Below are positions 26,765-38,090 of a stretch of DNA of 64,000 bases, piece after piece; the first letter of the stretch is position 1, and each line of letters opens with the position of its first letter. The DNA is from Eopsaltria australis (Eukaryota > Chordata > Aves > Passeriformes > Petroicidae). Under the pieces are notes generated by a model, which was not told where the DNA came from, did no database searches, and saw nothing but the letters and a program-made list of their open reading frames with translations. The stretch is from NCBI GenBank assembly GCA_034509425.1, contig JAVTVJ010000979.1, forward strand, positions 310,001-374,000, read 5' to 3'. Both the position numbers and the translations under genes were made by a program.

Positions 26765-27830
26765 TAGCTATTAATACAGTAGGCTACAGAGCTACAAATA
26801 TATGTGCAATGAGTACAGAGAACATATAAAAGAAAAAAAGGCAGAAACCAAATGGCATCAATAGTAAGATTAATAAAATTAATAAACCCTCTTTTAAACA
26901 CAGAATAGTGGCAACCTAAATGAAATAACAGAGATAGCCGTGGTTCATAATTCTAGAAGACCTGTTAAGCATTTTGTGTAAAGCTGGGATTTCAGATTTT
27001 CTTTTTCCCTTGCTGGATATATTTTGAAAAAAGGAGATGCACAGTATTGGAATTTCATATTCCTCATAATAAACTCTCATGTCCTGCTCCTCCCAGAGCA
27101 AGCAAATTCTCAATCACTCTCTAAATTCTTCTTTAGTAGCACTTTTGAGCTGAGTACTTGGGAATTTGTATTAGTACAAAGAAAGAAGGGTAGTGTTAGT
27201 AACCCTTCATTTTATTGTTCAAGGCTAACTCTAAGTTTGATGATAATAAATGGTAAATTGATATTACCGTATGAATACTTTTATTGTGAATTGTGAATCA
27301 TATCTGAAAGAATTTGCTGCATAATACTCCCTCAATTACCAGAGACATTCCTAAAGGAAAGATTCAGACTTCAAATAGATACACACATACCCATTTTTCT
27401 TAACTGTAGTTATGCTGTGACATTCAGGTTAAGCTTCTGTGGTGCGGAAATAGTTTAGAAATCAGTGTGCTTCAAAGCTAACATTCTTCTGTCATTATTT
27501 GATTTGGAAGGACAGAATAAAGTCAGAAAGGATTAAGGCATGAAGGACGTTAATATAAAACAGAGGTGGGGTAGAAAGACTAAGTCTAATATACATGCTG
27601 TGAAATCCTGACGGCCAGAAGGAGAGGTTCAGGTCAGACATGGTTAGTGCCAACAGCGTCCTTACCAAGCTTTCATTCTGACCTGCAAGTTGGTAGGCAG
27701 TAATCAACATCAAAACACATGTGCAGATAACTAAAAGAACAGCAACACTGCTTGCAATCTGTCCTCCTTTCTGCATTTTGTACAAAAGACAACTGATATT
27801 TTTCACTCAATTTACCTGTAGAGTACATTA
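26765..27830. other. AT-rich DNA, no gene seen
   Basis: The 103-codon minus frame at 27495-27806 contains a hydrophobic, membrane-like run, but it begins at GTG directly after an in-frame stop. No repeat was recognised. Confidence 0.5.
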
Positions 27831-28060
27831 TTTCACAGAATTTTTGGTTAGAAGGGATCTTGGAGGATATCTTGCCTGACCTTCATCTAAAATGAGCCTA
27901 TGTCCAGCACTAGGTCAGGCCCAGGCAAATTCTGGAAAATTTCAAGGACAATGATCACGCAGCTTCTGTGCCTACGACAGCTATGCACTACTGTCCCAGT
28001 ATACATGGTAGACCTTTTCTCCTAATGTCCAAGATAAAGCTCCCAAGCCAGAATAGACTT
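27831..28060 (-). mobile_element. Diverged CR1 3' fragment, minus strand
   Basis: The plus strand opens 'tttcacagaatttttggtta' then 'gaagggatcttggaggatat', the CR1 pattern 'cacagaatca...ggttggaagggacc...ggagatcat'. It later has 'gaccttttctcctaatgtcc', matching the CR1 phrase for 'ttcttcctaatgtcc'. Old, 5'-truncated, non-coding. Confidence 0.75.
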
Positions 28061-30184
28061 TGTAACACTGTGAAATACTACTGAGAGTTGTTTTGTTATG
28101 TTTTTTTTTTTTCTAACCCTTCTTCAATCAGCTTATAATTAGGTTGTATTCTTTGCCAGAAAAAGAAAAAACTACAAAGAAACCCATCTCTTTCAGGTCA
28201 GGTGCATGAAGAGTACTTGGGCAAAGGAGTGGTAGACAATGCACACACAGAGAGTATATTTGATACTTTTCTAAATGGTTGTTTTCAGCTACATCAGATT
28301 TTGATAAATTGTGGAAACTCTGAACACTCTGTACCTTTTTGCTTTCCCAGCTTAGTCTGAGGTATGATCATTGCACTTCATTTCCAAGTTACTTTGTGCA
28401 GAAGACATTTAAAGTGAGCAAAGTACCTCTGCAAGAATCTTCACAGCCTAAATTGTAAAGCAATTATTTAATGGGTAAATCACAGAATAGGTAGTTAGAG
28501 CTAATGAGCTATTACAGTAACCATTAATATTAAATGGGAGTTTTTGCTGTCCAAGCAATCATCAGACTGTTAGGAAGGGTCAGCTTCCATTCCTCCTTGG
28601 AGAGGGCTCATTCTCAGTGTTTCCGAATTGCCATCTTATGACTCCATGGTGTTTTTGTTAGGGTTTTATACCTTTTCACATCTGTGATTTTCCTCTTGAA
28701 TCCTTGTGCAGCTAACTACTGCTGCCTCAACAGTCTTACCTCTTTCCGTGGTCTTACATTTCTTATTTGGCTATCTCTGACTCCTAGACTTCCCAGATCC
28801 TTCTCACAATTTAGCCTTTCCTCAGAGGGTGGAGCCAAAGTTGCCTAGCTGCCCTGTATCAAAACCAGACCTTAGCTCAAATGCAGTTGAACCTCTGGAA
28901 GGAGTTAAATCCCTGTTTCCTGAAGAACCTGTTAACAAGCAGTCCCACTCTTACTTCCCCAGGAAGGAGAAATGTTGTTTTAGACATGTAAATGTCTTTT
29001 AACCCGTGGTCTCAGGCACCCATTCTGTAGTGTTATACAGAAAATGGCACCAAAATTCCTGCAGATTTTCAATCACAAACTGAGATTTCTCTTTTCTGCC
29101 ATCCATCCATTCATCCCTTAGGCTCTTGCTTCTACCCACTTTCCCTGAGAGGTCAGTGAGAAAACAATATCATTTAATACAGCTCAAAGCATCAGTAACA
29201 TATGAAGCAAACACCAGAATAGTCTCATAAAACAGTGAAAATAATTTCACTTGCCTTAGGTCATACTCAGATCTTCCTTCCAGGCCCTGCTCTCCCCATG
29301 CATAAGTGCTCTATGAAACAGAGGGGTTAATGGGGGCTGTGCTGTGGCAGGGGATCTTTACTGAGTGCAAAAAATGTAGTTGGCTTTTAAAACCATAAAG
29401 GAATGTATACTGTCTGTCCCAGGGAGTCACTTTTTCCTTGATAGCATAGCACAGTTCTGCATGAATTCTACTTATCTTTCTCTCTCTGCACAGAGCGAGG
29501 AAGCAGAGCAAATGAGCCAGAGAAACTCAGCCAGTCTGGGGAATTTTAAAAATTCTTTTTGAGATAAAGATTTCAATGCCCACAGTTTCATGTGTGCTAA
29601 GAAGCTTTACTAACAACTGAGTGCTGAAGCATGACCCACATGTGCCTTTTAGGTCATCAGAGCCAGAATGATCTCAACCCACTTAGCTTTCAGGTTATGC
29701 CTTGGTCAAGTGAATACTTTGAAGTCATTTCAGCTGAGAAGGTTAAAGGTTGACATTTACAGTTATGACTTGTGTGTGCCAGCTTTACTCTCCTATCAGT
29801 ATCATAAAGTCAATTTCCAAGTTTTCACCATAAGAAATTGAACGCATTTCTAAAACTTTGGAAATAATTATTTTTAATCTATTTTTATTCTTCCAGTTTC
29901 CCTACACGGTTCCTTTGCTTTTGTGCTTTAAAACTGATTATAAATAATTCCTGTAAACAAATAATTATTGGTATTGTATTTTAATTTCACCTATTTTAGG
30001 GTGACATATCTGATTTCAGCTATAAGATGCACATTATTTTCATCATTTTATCATCTGTGCATAGAAATCCTATTCTAATGAGACCTTACAGTATATAGCA
30101 TGCAATAGTAAGAAAAACCACTTAAGAAAATAAATTTAAAAAACCTCTTTCTTAAAATCCCCTTTATCAAGTATGTATTCACAC
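28061..30184. other. Unique-looking DNA, no gene seen
   Basis: No recognised repeat. The 28.56-28.98 kb part is less AT-rich but has no LTR ends, exon signals or long frame that I can support. Confidence 0.5.
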
Positions 30185-30641
30185 TGATGCCTTTTTCTGG
30201 TCTTAGGAAATAAAGGCTCAGACACGGTGAAAGGGTTGGGGGTTGTTTACCTCGGTATTTTAATAGGATCCCGTTCGATGGCTTCTGCCGTCCAGGTAGA
30301 ACGCGTCGCAAAAGCCCCGTCCCCCCAATCGAGTATACAATTAAAGACTCTACACATTAGCATATCTACCAGGAGGGCCCAATAAGGGGCCTGGGTGGGC
30401 TAACTTCTAGTTTACAAAATCTGTCCTACTAGGAGACCTTGAGGGCTCACGAAAACAGGGTGTTTGGTCTCTAACTCTACGTGGTTTCGGGGGTGTTTAG
30501 TCTACCGGCCTTCTAAACACCATGAAACCGGGCTAAACTATCACCTAAAGCATCACAAGTATGCATGCTAATACTTGTGAATATAGGGAACAGTGTAAGA
30601 CATATTCAGGAGAAAAAGCGGAAAAAATCCCTCAGGCATCA
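30185..30641 (-). mobile_element. Solo LTR, CpG-rich and probably young, minus strand
   Basis: The 457-bp element is bounded on the plus strand by TGATGCC and GGCATCA, which are exact inverted repeats, with flanks CACAC and CACAA (4 of 5 identical, a slightly decayed target duplication). Read on the minus strand it has a TATA-like TGTATAC (plus 30332-30340), then ATTAAA (plus TTTAAT 30259-30264), then a U5-like tail. It keeps many CpGs (for example 'acgcgtcgc' near 30301 and 'ccgttcgatgg' near 30271) in a region that otherwise has almost none, arguing for recent insertion. No internal sequence adjoins. The family is not recognised; the class (ERV1 or ERVL) is open. Confidence 0.8.
30332..30340 (-). 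promoter_or_regulatory. TATA-like box of the 30.2-30.6 kb LTR
   Basis: TTGTATACT on the minus strand, about 70 bp upstream of ATTAAA. Weak match to TATA; assigned by position. Confidence 0.4.
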
Positions 30642-31317
30642 CACAAAGACCATTCAGATTACTTAGGACGAGCCTAGTGATAAATGACAAATGAAATTAT
30701 ATTGCAGCCTTTCACTGGTATGTGTTAAACATTGTAACATAGAAGGTGTAATACTCTATGCTATATTGCACTGACAACTCTTTTAGTAAGCTTTTTGTCT
30801 TTTTTTTTATTCAGACAAGATAAATTGTTCACTCTTTATTGAAGGAATAAAAATCATTAAAAGAATGACAAACTATAATACTCTTTTATGCTAGTTCTTT
30901 CCTTTCTAAGTCATAATTATGTTACTGAATTTACTTTTCAAATTAGGAAAGTGTTTTTTAAGGTATGACATGTGGGTAATTCTGTAATATCAGACTGTTG
31001 AAATATTTTCATACCTACATATGTTTATTTCAGGACATTTACAACTGCTCTAAATCAAACACTAACAAAACTCCATTCATGTACACTAGAATACATAATA
31101 AAAATTATTACAAAAAGTAGAGAAATATGGTAGATTATGTTTGGCAAGAAATAGAAAATACCTAAACATAATGAAAACTATTTAGCAGGTTTCTATATAT
31201 CACTTGTCTCTGAAGACAAAGCCAAGGATTAAAAAGCCTTCTGGCTTCTTCCTATTTGTGTTTTAAGATTGTTGATTTATTAAAATATGAGTATTGATCT
31301 AATATTGATACTCAACT
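30642..31317. other. AT-rich spacer between two LTRs, no gene seen
   Basis: No frame over 60 codons, repeat or signal recognised. Confidence 0.6.
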
Positions 31318-31706
31318 TGAGACAGACAAAGACTCTCTAACAGGGTTGTTAGAATGTGTGTTTATTTTAGCACCAGGCAGCTACCTGGGATAGCTCCCTA
31401 ATACACAGAGCAAAAGCATAAAGCAATATAAAGTCTATTTATCTATAAGACTTCTGAATATTCAAAACACAAGTGTACATTTATCATATTCATACCTCCC
31501 ATTTCCCCTCTTCGTATGGTAATTAGCTGAATAGTCACTGAACATGTGTGGCTTATTCTTTAAATTGAGTCAGTAATTGGTCATGTAATTTGAGGAGGGG
31601 GTGAGAATGATGGAGTAAAACTCGTCTTCCTTGTTTTGACCTTTCTGCCTTTCTGTTTTTTGACAGTATGAATTATTTTTGGGGGAACCTTCTGTTGCCT
31701 TCTACA
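31318..31706 (-). mobile_element. Probable solo LTR, minus strand
   Basis: On the minus strand the segment contains TATA-like sequences ('gacttatagataaatag' region near 31445), an AATAAA at plus 31361-31366, and an end reading 'gagagtctttgtctgtctca', consistent with an LTR U3-R-U5 order. The proposed ends are TG 31318 and CA 31706 on the plus strand. There is no matching target duplication and no inverted terminal repeat, so the edges are approximate. It lies 0.7 kb from another minus-strand LTR but does not resemble it, so the two are not a provirus pair. Confidence 0.55.
31361..31366 (-). terminator. LTR poly(A) signal AATAAA, minus strand
   Basis: AATAAA on the minus strand in the presumed R region of the 31.3-31.7 kb LTR, about 45 bp from its TG/CA end. 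Confidence 0.45.
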
Positions 31707-32220
31707 TTTCTCTTCAATAGAAAGATTAGTAACTGCCTACATTTCTTTAGATCTATTAATCAGTGTTTTCTATTTCTCGTTATAAGCCCAGCTAAGTAAA
31801 TACAAAATGACAAGCAATCAGTTTCTTACACTCTAAACTTACTTAAAATCGAACTCTTTAGTTAATCATTAATTCTTTAATTAATTCCAGTTGGGTTTGC
31901 TTATTAGATCTATTTTAACTAATTTCAGCAATACTAACCTTTGCTTAAAATCTTACTTTTTTAAAACTCTATGTTTCATTGTTTATAAAAAAGAAGATGA
32001 AGAAAGAAAAGACTCTGACTGCTGTCTGAAGTCCTTAGCCCGCTCACTGAAGTGCATTGGTGTATTTGTATATATTTGCCTCTGTGTGTGTGTATAAACT
32101 ATATATGAACACTTAGACCTGACTGACTTTTTTGAATACGGGAAAGGGTATTTACTGGAAAAACAGTCTAGTCATTTATCATTGCTATAAATTTCACAAT
32201 TGTCTTACAAATGCTCACAG

Positions 32221-32399
32221 TTAAAAGAGGAAAGTCGGGAAGCCAGTTTGCCAGTTTGCTGCTGAAGACTCTGATGAGAGATTACCGCTAGGTCAGGAAG
32301 TTTGAACATGCATCATACCGGTGGTGACCTATGCCACGCTGCTGGTGCTTTGCATTAGCCAGCCTGCAAGTAGTTTATTTCAACTCAGAAACTATACAG
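32221..32399 (+). other. Exon-like segment with a strong splice donor
   Basis: The segment follows an acceptor-like 'tgctcacag' and ends ACTATACAG|GTGAGTAAAT, a near-perfect U1 donor. It contains several CpGs and is less AT-rich than its neighbours. It is stopped in the frames I checked, so if real it would be a non-coding or 5' UTR exon. The polypyrimidine tract upstream is weak. A chance occurrence of the donor is quite possible in 64 kb. Confidence 0.2.
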
Positions 32400-33262
32400 G
32401 TGAGTAAATGCTTAAAGCTGAAAGTGACATGAGTGCAGCTATTCTTTAATTTTAAAACCTTACCCTTCCAAGTTAAGTTTTCAGGTGCATTGACATTGTG
32501 GACATAGTTTTATACTAATTACTACTTGTGTTTGCAATTTCTTATTTTTTTCTTTCTTCTTTTGTTCCCAATTTAAAAAAGGGGGGGAAAAGAACAAAAA
32601 GGACAGCTAAATTATTGAATTATTGTGTTTTTCCTCTGTCATCTTCTTCACTTTCTTTTTTGCCCTCTCCTCAGTATAGCAGCAAAACCCAAGAAACACA
32701 TGATAAGTTGTGTTAAAACATAATGACCAGTTTATCTAAACAAGAAAAATTGCATTTTCACTTATAATGTGACCTCTGGCTTGTTCAGTTTGTAAAGAAC
32801 TTGGCTTGGTTGTCTGACTGTGCTTTCACTCATACCTCAGCTGAGGACCATTAACAGAGCAGTCTAAGTGGGTCTGCACTTTGAATAATCACACAGTGTT
32901 CATGTTTTGCTACCTTTACAGAAACTAAGAAGCAATCAAGTAAAACAATGCTGTCTGGACTTCCAGAAAAGTTAAAAAGCTGTGGGGTTTATGTTCCCTA
33001 GCTAATTTCAGCCAATTCTTGTGTAACCTTTGTTGCATTCTCTCAAATATTTCTGTGATTTAGAACTGAAATATAAATTATTATGTGTTCTCCTTTATAA
33101 TGAACAGCAAAAAAAATTTAGGAATTTGAGCAAGATGGTACTAATATATATGCCGTGTCTGATACACACATGATAATTCAACTGGCCACATGTCATTCCA
33201 AAACAAGAAAGTATGACTGTATTCAGAACACAAAAAACTCCATGTCTTAAGGGTGCAATAAG

Positions 33263-33280
33263 AAAAAAAAAAAAAAAAAA
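33263..33280 (+). repeat. Poly(A) tract, 18 A
   Basis: Uninterrupted run of 18 adenines, with no recognisable retrocopy attached. Confidence 0.9.
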
Positions 33281-35739
33281 GCAAATATCTAGAAAAAAAT
33301 TACCTGTGGCTGTACACAATGTCTGATGCTTTCTGCAGCGTAACATGAACACTGATTAATCTGGTGTACCTGTGCTCTTGATTAAGACTCTTTTGTGACA
33401 ATCGGTAGCCCCAGATGACTTTCTGTAGTGGAGCAAGATTAATTCTTAGCAGACATTATCAGGTCACATATACTAAATGTGATGGTGATAAGGCACTGTA
33501 AGAGAACAGGAGTATCATCTTCATCATCAGTGCTGACAGCCCATCTGTGTGCATCTTTACCTGATCTGAAGTTAAAATCACCACATAGGTGACAGAAGAT
33601 TTTGCCTCAGTGATATTTTTGTATTCTGAAACAGTTACAATGCCTGTTTTAGTGTGTTGGTTTTGAGTTTTGCTGCATCTTCATTTCATATTCATGAACT
33701 CATATTAGCCCTGGCCTTTATCTCATTCAGGGCTGAGCACTGTTAGCTTTGGGAAACTGGCCATTTAAAGCTGGAGTTGAATGAATTTTTATCTTAGATG
33801 TGTAACTCATGTAGGGCTTAATTTTGAAAAAGAGTTTGTTGAGAAAGCAAGCAAAAAATTTGTCAAACCTCTAGGAGTCCTGTACAAAAGGCAGCAGAGA
33901 TTTAAATGAAAGTCTACTGTTAGTCACAATCACTTAGTATAATATTGAAGACAGCTACCTTATTCCAGAAAACTACTTAGAGAAAAATGGTACCAACAGT
34001 ACAGTGGATGCCATCTGTGTCAACAACAGTATTTTAATTTAGAATTACTGAAAACTTACCTTTCTTAAGAAAATGCTAAAATGTAGAATTCCTGTGCCTT
34101 ATAACTCAAAGACTGGGGTTTTATTTTACAAAATTTTAGATATGCAGCATGGGGCAATTATCCTGTGTGCCTTTTGTCACTGACATCTGATTTTCCCCGT
34201 TACATTTTAAGGTGTGGCTTTGGAAACTTTAAAAATTTAATTTTATTTTTTCTAACCCTAGTACAAAAGGGCAGAACTAGGGAGCCTGCCACCAACCAGT
34301 AGTCTTACATCAATTAATGCCACCTGGGGGCTCAAACCCAGCAGCTTTAGATTGTTACATATCTTGAACATATTTAGTTTAATGTTACTTGCAGATGTAC
34401 TCATAGAAGGCCACTTTTTATTTTTTTACTGTTTAAAACTAGGTCAGGTCTGTAAAACAGAGATTGAAGTAGGAATCAGGGCAAAATTTTACCAGTCGAA
34501 GCTTGTGAGGGAGAAAAAAATATTTCAAGGAAATTCAAGTTCAAGGAAACTGTATCTTCAGTAGCAGGCATTTTACCTCAGCAGTCACCTCTGAAGAAAT
34601 TCTCAGGGGTATGATGTTTACCTATGTGCTCCACAGGGAGAATCCCTTTAATCAGATAATTTATACTTCCATTCTCAGCTCTACAGCTTTCAGACCACTA
34701 GCAGAGCAATGTGACTCTGTTCAGAAGACATTCTTGATTTCCAGGTATGTTTTACAGAAAATGGTCTCTGAGGCTATGGAGAAATGCAAATTTCTTTCTA
34801 AAATATTCTGAAATACTCTTTTTTGTCCCTGGAGATGATGTCTGATGTCCAGCACACAAGAATTCAAACACTGCAATGGTAAATATCAAAACAATAGCCT
34901 CTTGGCAAAACAACAAAACCAGAATTCCATTCCACAGTTTACTAAATTCCCAGATGTCACCATGAAAACATACAGACCCAGAAAGTATAATTTGCATTTT
35001 ATTGCAGGCAAATAAAGTATAAAGTGTGACATTTATGAAGAAGTCACTGTGATGCAACATTTTGCTGTTCATAAATTCTTACAAACTAAATTCCTGTGTC
35101 AGAAACCAGTAATTTTAATACATCAACCTTTCTGATAAGCAATGTGCAAATTACCTTTCAAAGACTAGCAGAAAAACTATGGAAGCGTTACTTATAGTAA
35201 CAAAGGGTCTGACCCAAGACACATTTAAATCAATGCATGTTTTTTTATTTACTTGATCAAATTTTTTGATCAGTCCTGTACTGTTTGAGGCATAAATAAC
35301 TTTGGCTTCCATGTTAGTTCACAAAGTAGTGTTGTTAATGCACAGAAACTAGTTTTGTTCTATGACAGACTGCAATTTACCGGACTGATGATTTTCATCC
35401 TACTTTTTTATATTTTTGTTCTAGTAGATGCTTATATGTATCTGTATGTAAAACAACTAAATTTTTCCTTTTTGTTTTTTTATGAAGATTAAACCAAATA
35501 ATAACTTCAAAGAACTTCCTAGTAGAAAATATGAATGATTTGCATCATTGTGAGTCTTGGATTTGAGGTACGTTAATGTTTTTATTATTCACCGTAGAAA
35601 GGTTACTGCGATCATAATAGGTCAGAATAAATCAAAAAAATGTGGTTTAGTGATCAAATTTTGCATTGGAGATTTATGCTTCTATTAGTTCTATAACCTT
35701 GATTGCTATAGAGAAGAAATTAGGGCAATATTCAGGACA

Positions 35740-35948
35740 TGATGTCCGGTCAAAAGTTCGGATGCACACCATCATAGTAGTGCATAATTTTGGTACGCCT
35801 ACTACATCTCCGTGAAATCGGCACAGACCAAAACTTATGTGTGCAACATATATGTGGGGGTTTTGCTAGAAAACGTAATAAATAAAATCCCAAATCCAGG
35901 TCCATTCTTGTCTTTCTGCTGGTAAGTGCTAGGTTTCCGTTCACAACA
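35740..35948. mobile_element. CpG-bearing short insertion, class uncertain (short LTR or Tc1/mariner relic)
   Basis: This 209-bp segment keeps several CpGs (near 35746, 35760, 35796, 35811, 35819 and 35874) in an otherwise CpG-poor region. Two readings compete. As a plus-strand LTR it would run TGATGTCC...TTCACAACA with AATAAA near 35878 and flanks GGACA/GGGAC that almost match. As a DNA-transposon relic, its left edge 'ccggtcaaaagttcgg' followed by 'atgcacacc' resembles Tc1-type terminal repeats of the form 'ggtcaaaagtttggacacacc', but I see no partner inverted repeat on the right. I cannot decide. Confidence 0.4.
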
Positions 35949-36588
35949 GGGACTGAATGACTTTGTTGTACAGTTCAGAGTTCCAGAGTTTAGCTTAGGT
36001 CTCCCTTCTTTTGTTCACAGCATGACACATTTTTTTTGTACCACAAATCAGATACTATGATGGGAACATATACAGGCAATCTGGCAAAAATTATGATAAT
36101 AAATTTTTTGTTTAGCTTCAAACTGAACAAATAAACATATTTGCATTTTTACCTGTATCTATAATACGTGTAATGTAGGAAAATATATGTGGAAGGCAGA
36201 AGATATACAAGTTGTTGCCTAAAGGAGACTTTAGGCAGGAGTTTCTAACCCAGCTGAGGACAATACAACTGAGAAATCTCAGCCAAAAAGCTGATTGTCT
36301 AAAGAATTTTTTTACTGCTAGAGAATGGCATGGACTGCTTAGATAAAGGTCACATAGTTCCCTAACTTGAAAGTATTTCTCTAAACCCTTCATAGTCTTG
36401 GTTGTTTTTCTTCAAACTGAAAAAGACTTTATGATTTCATGACTGAAGACAGTTTGCAGCACAGCCCAGCAGAGAGTTTTAATACTTGTAAAAAACAGTA
36501 CTGCTGTCAATAAAATCTGAATCAACATGATTAGGTCATTGTTAGGTAGCATAATTCAAAGACAACTGCAGGTAAGGAAGAAAGGTGA
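35949..36588. other. AT-rich DNA, no gene seen
   Basis: No recognised repeat or supported frame (best 91 codons, minus, featureless). Confidence 0.55.
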
Positions 36589-36593
36589 ATATG
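36589..36593. repeat. Target-site duplication ATATG, left copy
   Basis: Directly abuts the TG end of element A and is identical to 38228-38232. Confidence 0.9.
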
Positions 36594-36769
36594 TGTCCTG
36601 GGTTAAGCCAGAGGAGTCAAAATCTAGGAAGTGATCTGGGCTGCAGGAATGCAGGAAGAAATACAACTTCCTTCCTGCGAGAGAGAGAGAGCCAATAATC
36701 AGGTAGTTTTAAGAATTGATAGGTAGGTAAACCAATTAAAAAGTTAGTCCGCCTTCAAGGAAAAAACCA

Positions 36770-36776
36770 TATATAA
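36770..36776 (+). promoter_or_regulatory. TATA box of element A
   Basis: TATATAA with CCAAT at 36732-36736 and 36692-36696 upstream. The start site would be expected near 36800. Element B has the related CATATA at the equivalent place. Confidence 0.65.
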
Positions 36777-36850
36777 GCAAAGACTTTCTGACGCTCTTCC
36801 TCTTTGGACCTGCTGCTGCTGTGTAGAGAGGAGCAGCTCCTGCTTCTCTC

Positions 36851-36860
36851 ACTGGTAAGG
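36851..36860 (+). promoter_or_regulatory. Splice-donor-like site in element A
   Basis: ACTG|GTAAGG, cut after 36854, 85 bp from the TATA box. The CTG|GTAAGG core and the spacing recur in element B on the other strand. Usage is inferred only. Confidence 0.5.
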
Positions 36861-36901
36861 CCCCCCCCCCCACCTCCTTCCGAAGGAGGGATGGGGGGGG
36901 G
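36861..36901 (+). other. Strong GC hairpin next to the donor in element A
   Basis: C11-A-CCTCCTT, a CCG loop, AAGGAGG-GAT-G9 form a long near-perfect inverted repeat. It starts immediately after the GTAAGG of the donor-like site. The C and G runs could also form i-motif or G-quadruplex structures. Element B has a C-run (on its own strand) at the matching position but no comparable palindrome that I can see. Confidence 0.7.
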
Positions 36902-38038
36902 AAGGGAGGTTTTACGGCAGCCGTGCCGCTGCAGCGGGGCAGGCATGGGGGAGGAACGGCTGGAATCTTCAGCAGATACAGCTCAGCCGGTGTGCCAGCT
37001 ACACGAGAGGGAGAGCCAGGCCCCTGCTCCGGGCCAGGCAAGGACCAGGCCGGACTCCATCCAGCTCGGGCCAGGCCCTGCCCTGTCACCCCAGGCCTAG
37101 ATGGCCCCAGCAGGCCGAGCCAGCTCCGCAGAGCCAGGCACAGAGACTCTGAGAGCTTCTGGCATCCAGCTCGGACCTGTTCAAGCAGCCCGGCAAAGAG
37201 CACGGGATCGTCACACTGCCGGAGAGAGAGAGACAGAAATTAACTCTGTCCATGCCTGGACTAAACTCACAGACACCCATCCTTCCTCGCAGAGAGAGGA
37301 ACGAGTGAGGACATCTACATAGTGCAGCGCAGAGACTTTACAGTCAGTGAAGAAAGCAGAACTGATACTAAAAAGGGGGTGCATGGGAAGTTGCTTCAAG
37401 AGTGAAGCTGAAAACTCTTTTGGAGAACCATGGTTGGGGACTGAGCTAATAAATTCTCTGTAATATATGAAGATATAGTCCAAAGGGGGATGTGAGGTTC
37501 TTATTGCAGCCAATGAACTGAAATACCTAAGTACAGACAAGTAAGTGTTGAAAAAGTACAGCCTGATGAGAAACTAGAACCAAGAGAGAGGAGAGGCTGT
37601 GATCCAGAGCCCTGGTCCCGGGGGAATGCTAGAGAACCTGAGTTGTCAGGAGAACCTGTGTTGCTAAGCACAGAAGAAGGGATTTTCTTTGTTGCTGCAA
37701 TTGAACTGGGCATCCTTAAAACAGGTACCCTGTGGACTGTTCATAACCCACCATAGTGGCTGTGGGAAGGCTACTGGTGTGGGAGAGATCCACCATTAAG
37801 CTAGACTTTGCTCCGGGCGGCGGTTAATAGTGAGGCAGAAGACCCATAAAAACTGTATTTTTCTTACAGAAGATCCATGGTGTAAGCAAAAGAAACTTCT
37901 CTCCCTAAATGAACTAGAACAAGAGCTGTTTCTGAAGTGGTAAACTGACTAGAAGTCAAAGTGTTGTCTTTTGTATGTTGTCAGAGAGAATGAAATAGAG
38001 AGGTGGGGAAAGAGGGGTGGTCTAAAGAGTTTGTTCTA

Positions 38039-38077
38039 GTTTTTCTTAGTTTTTTTTTCTTTTTCCCTTTGTCTTAG
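38039..38077 (+). promoter_or_regulatory. Splice-acceptor-like site in element A
   Basis: A nearly pure pyrimidine tract ends in GTCTTAG with AG at 38076-38077, 7 bp before AATAAA. Paired with the donor at 36854 it defines a 1223-nt intron. Element B keeps the same T-rich tract and TTTTAG. Confidence 0.5.
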
Positions 38078-38084
38078 ATATATT

Positions 38085-38090
38085 AATAAA
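38085..38090 (+). terminator. Poly(A) signal of element A
   Basis: AATAAA near the 3' end of the LTR. In element B the equivalent bases have changed to a non-consensus form. Confidence 0.7.

Larger units (their letters stand above)
31707..35739. other. Unique-looking AT-rich DNA, one exon-like segment
   Basis: Apart from the exon-like segment and the poly(A) tract listed separately, no gene or recognised repeat. The 106-codon minus frame at 34752-35072 has no recognisable features. Confidence 0.5.

Noticed and set aside
27683..27815. Exon-like minus-strand segment with a hydrophobic, membrane-like frame between acceptor-like CTCTACAG and donor-like CAG|GTCAGA.
   Set aside because: An in-frame stop lies just upstream of the GTG that opens the frame, the acceptor lacks a good pyrimidine tract, and hydrophobic runs are common by chance here. 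No protein family recognised.
30185..31706. The two adjacent minus-strand LTRs as the ends of one small provirus.
   Set aside because: Their sequences are unrelated, the spacer shows no primer-binding site or viral gene, and the first has its own inverted ends and near-matching flanks.
36736..37203. 155-codon minus-strand frame antisense to element A, with a 200-codon antisense frame in element B (43584-44186), as possible antisense retroviral proteins.
   Set aside because: The two predicted proteins share composition (Pro, Gly, Ala, Arg) but no convincing aligned sequence. They lie in GC-rich DNA where stops are rare, so composition explains them.
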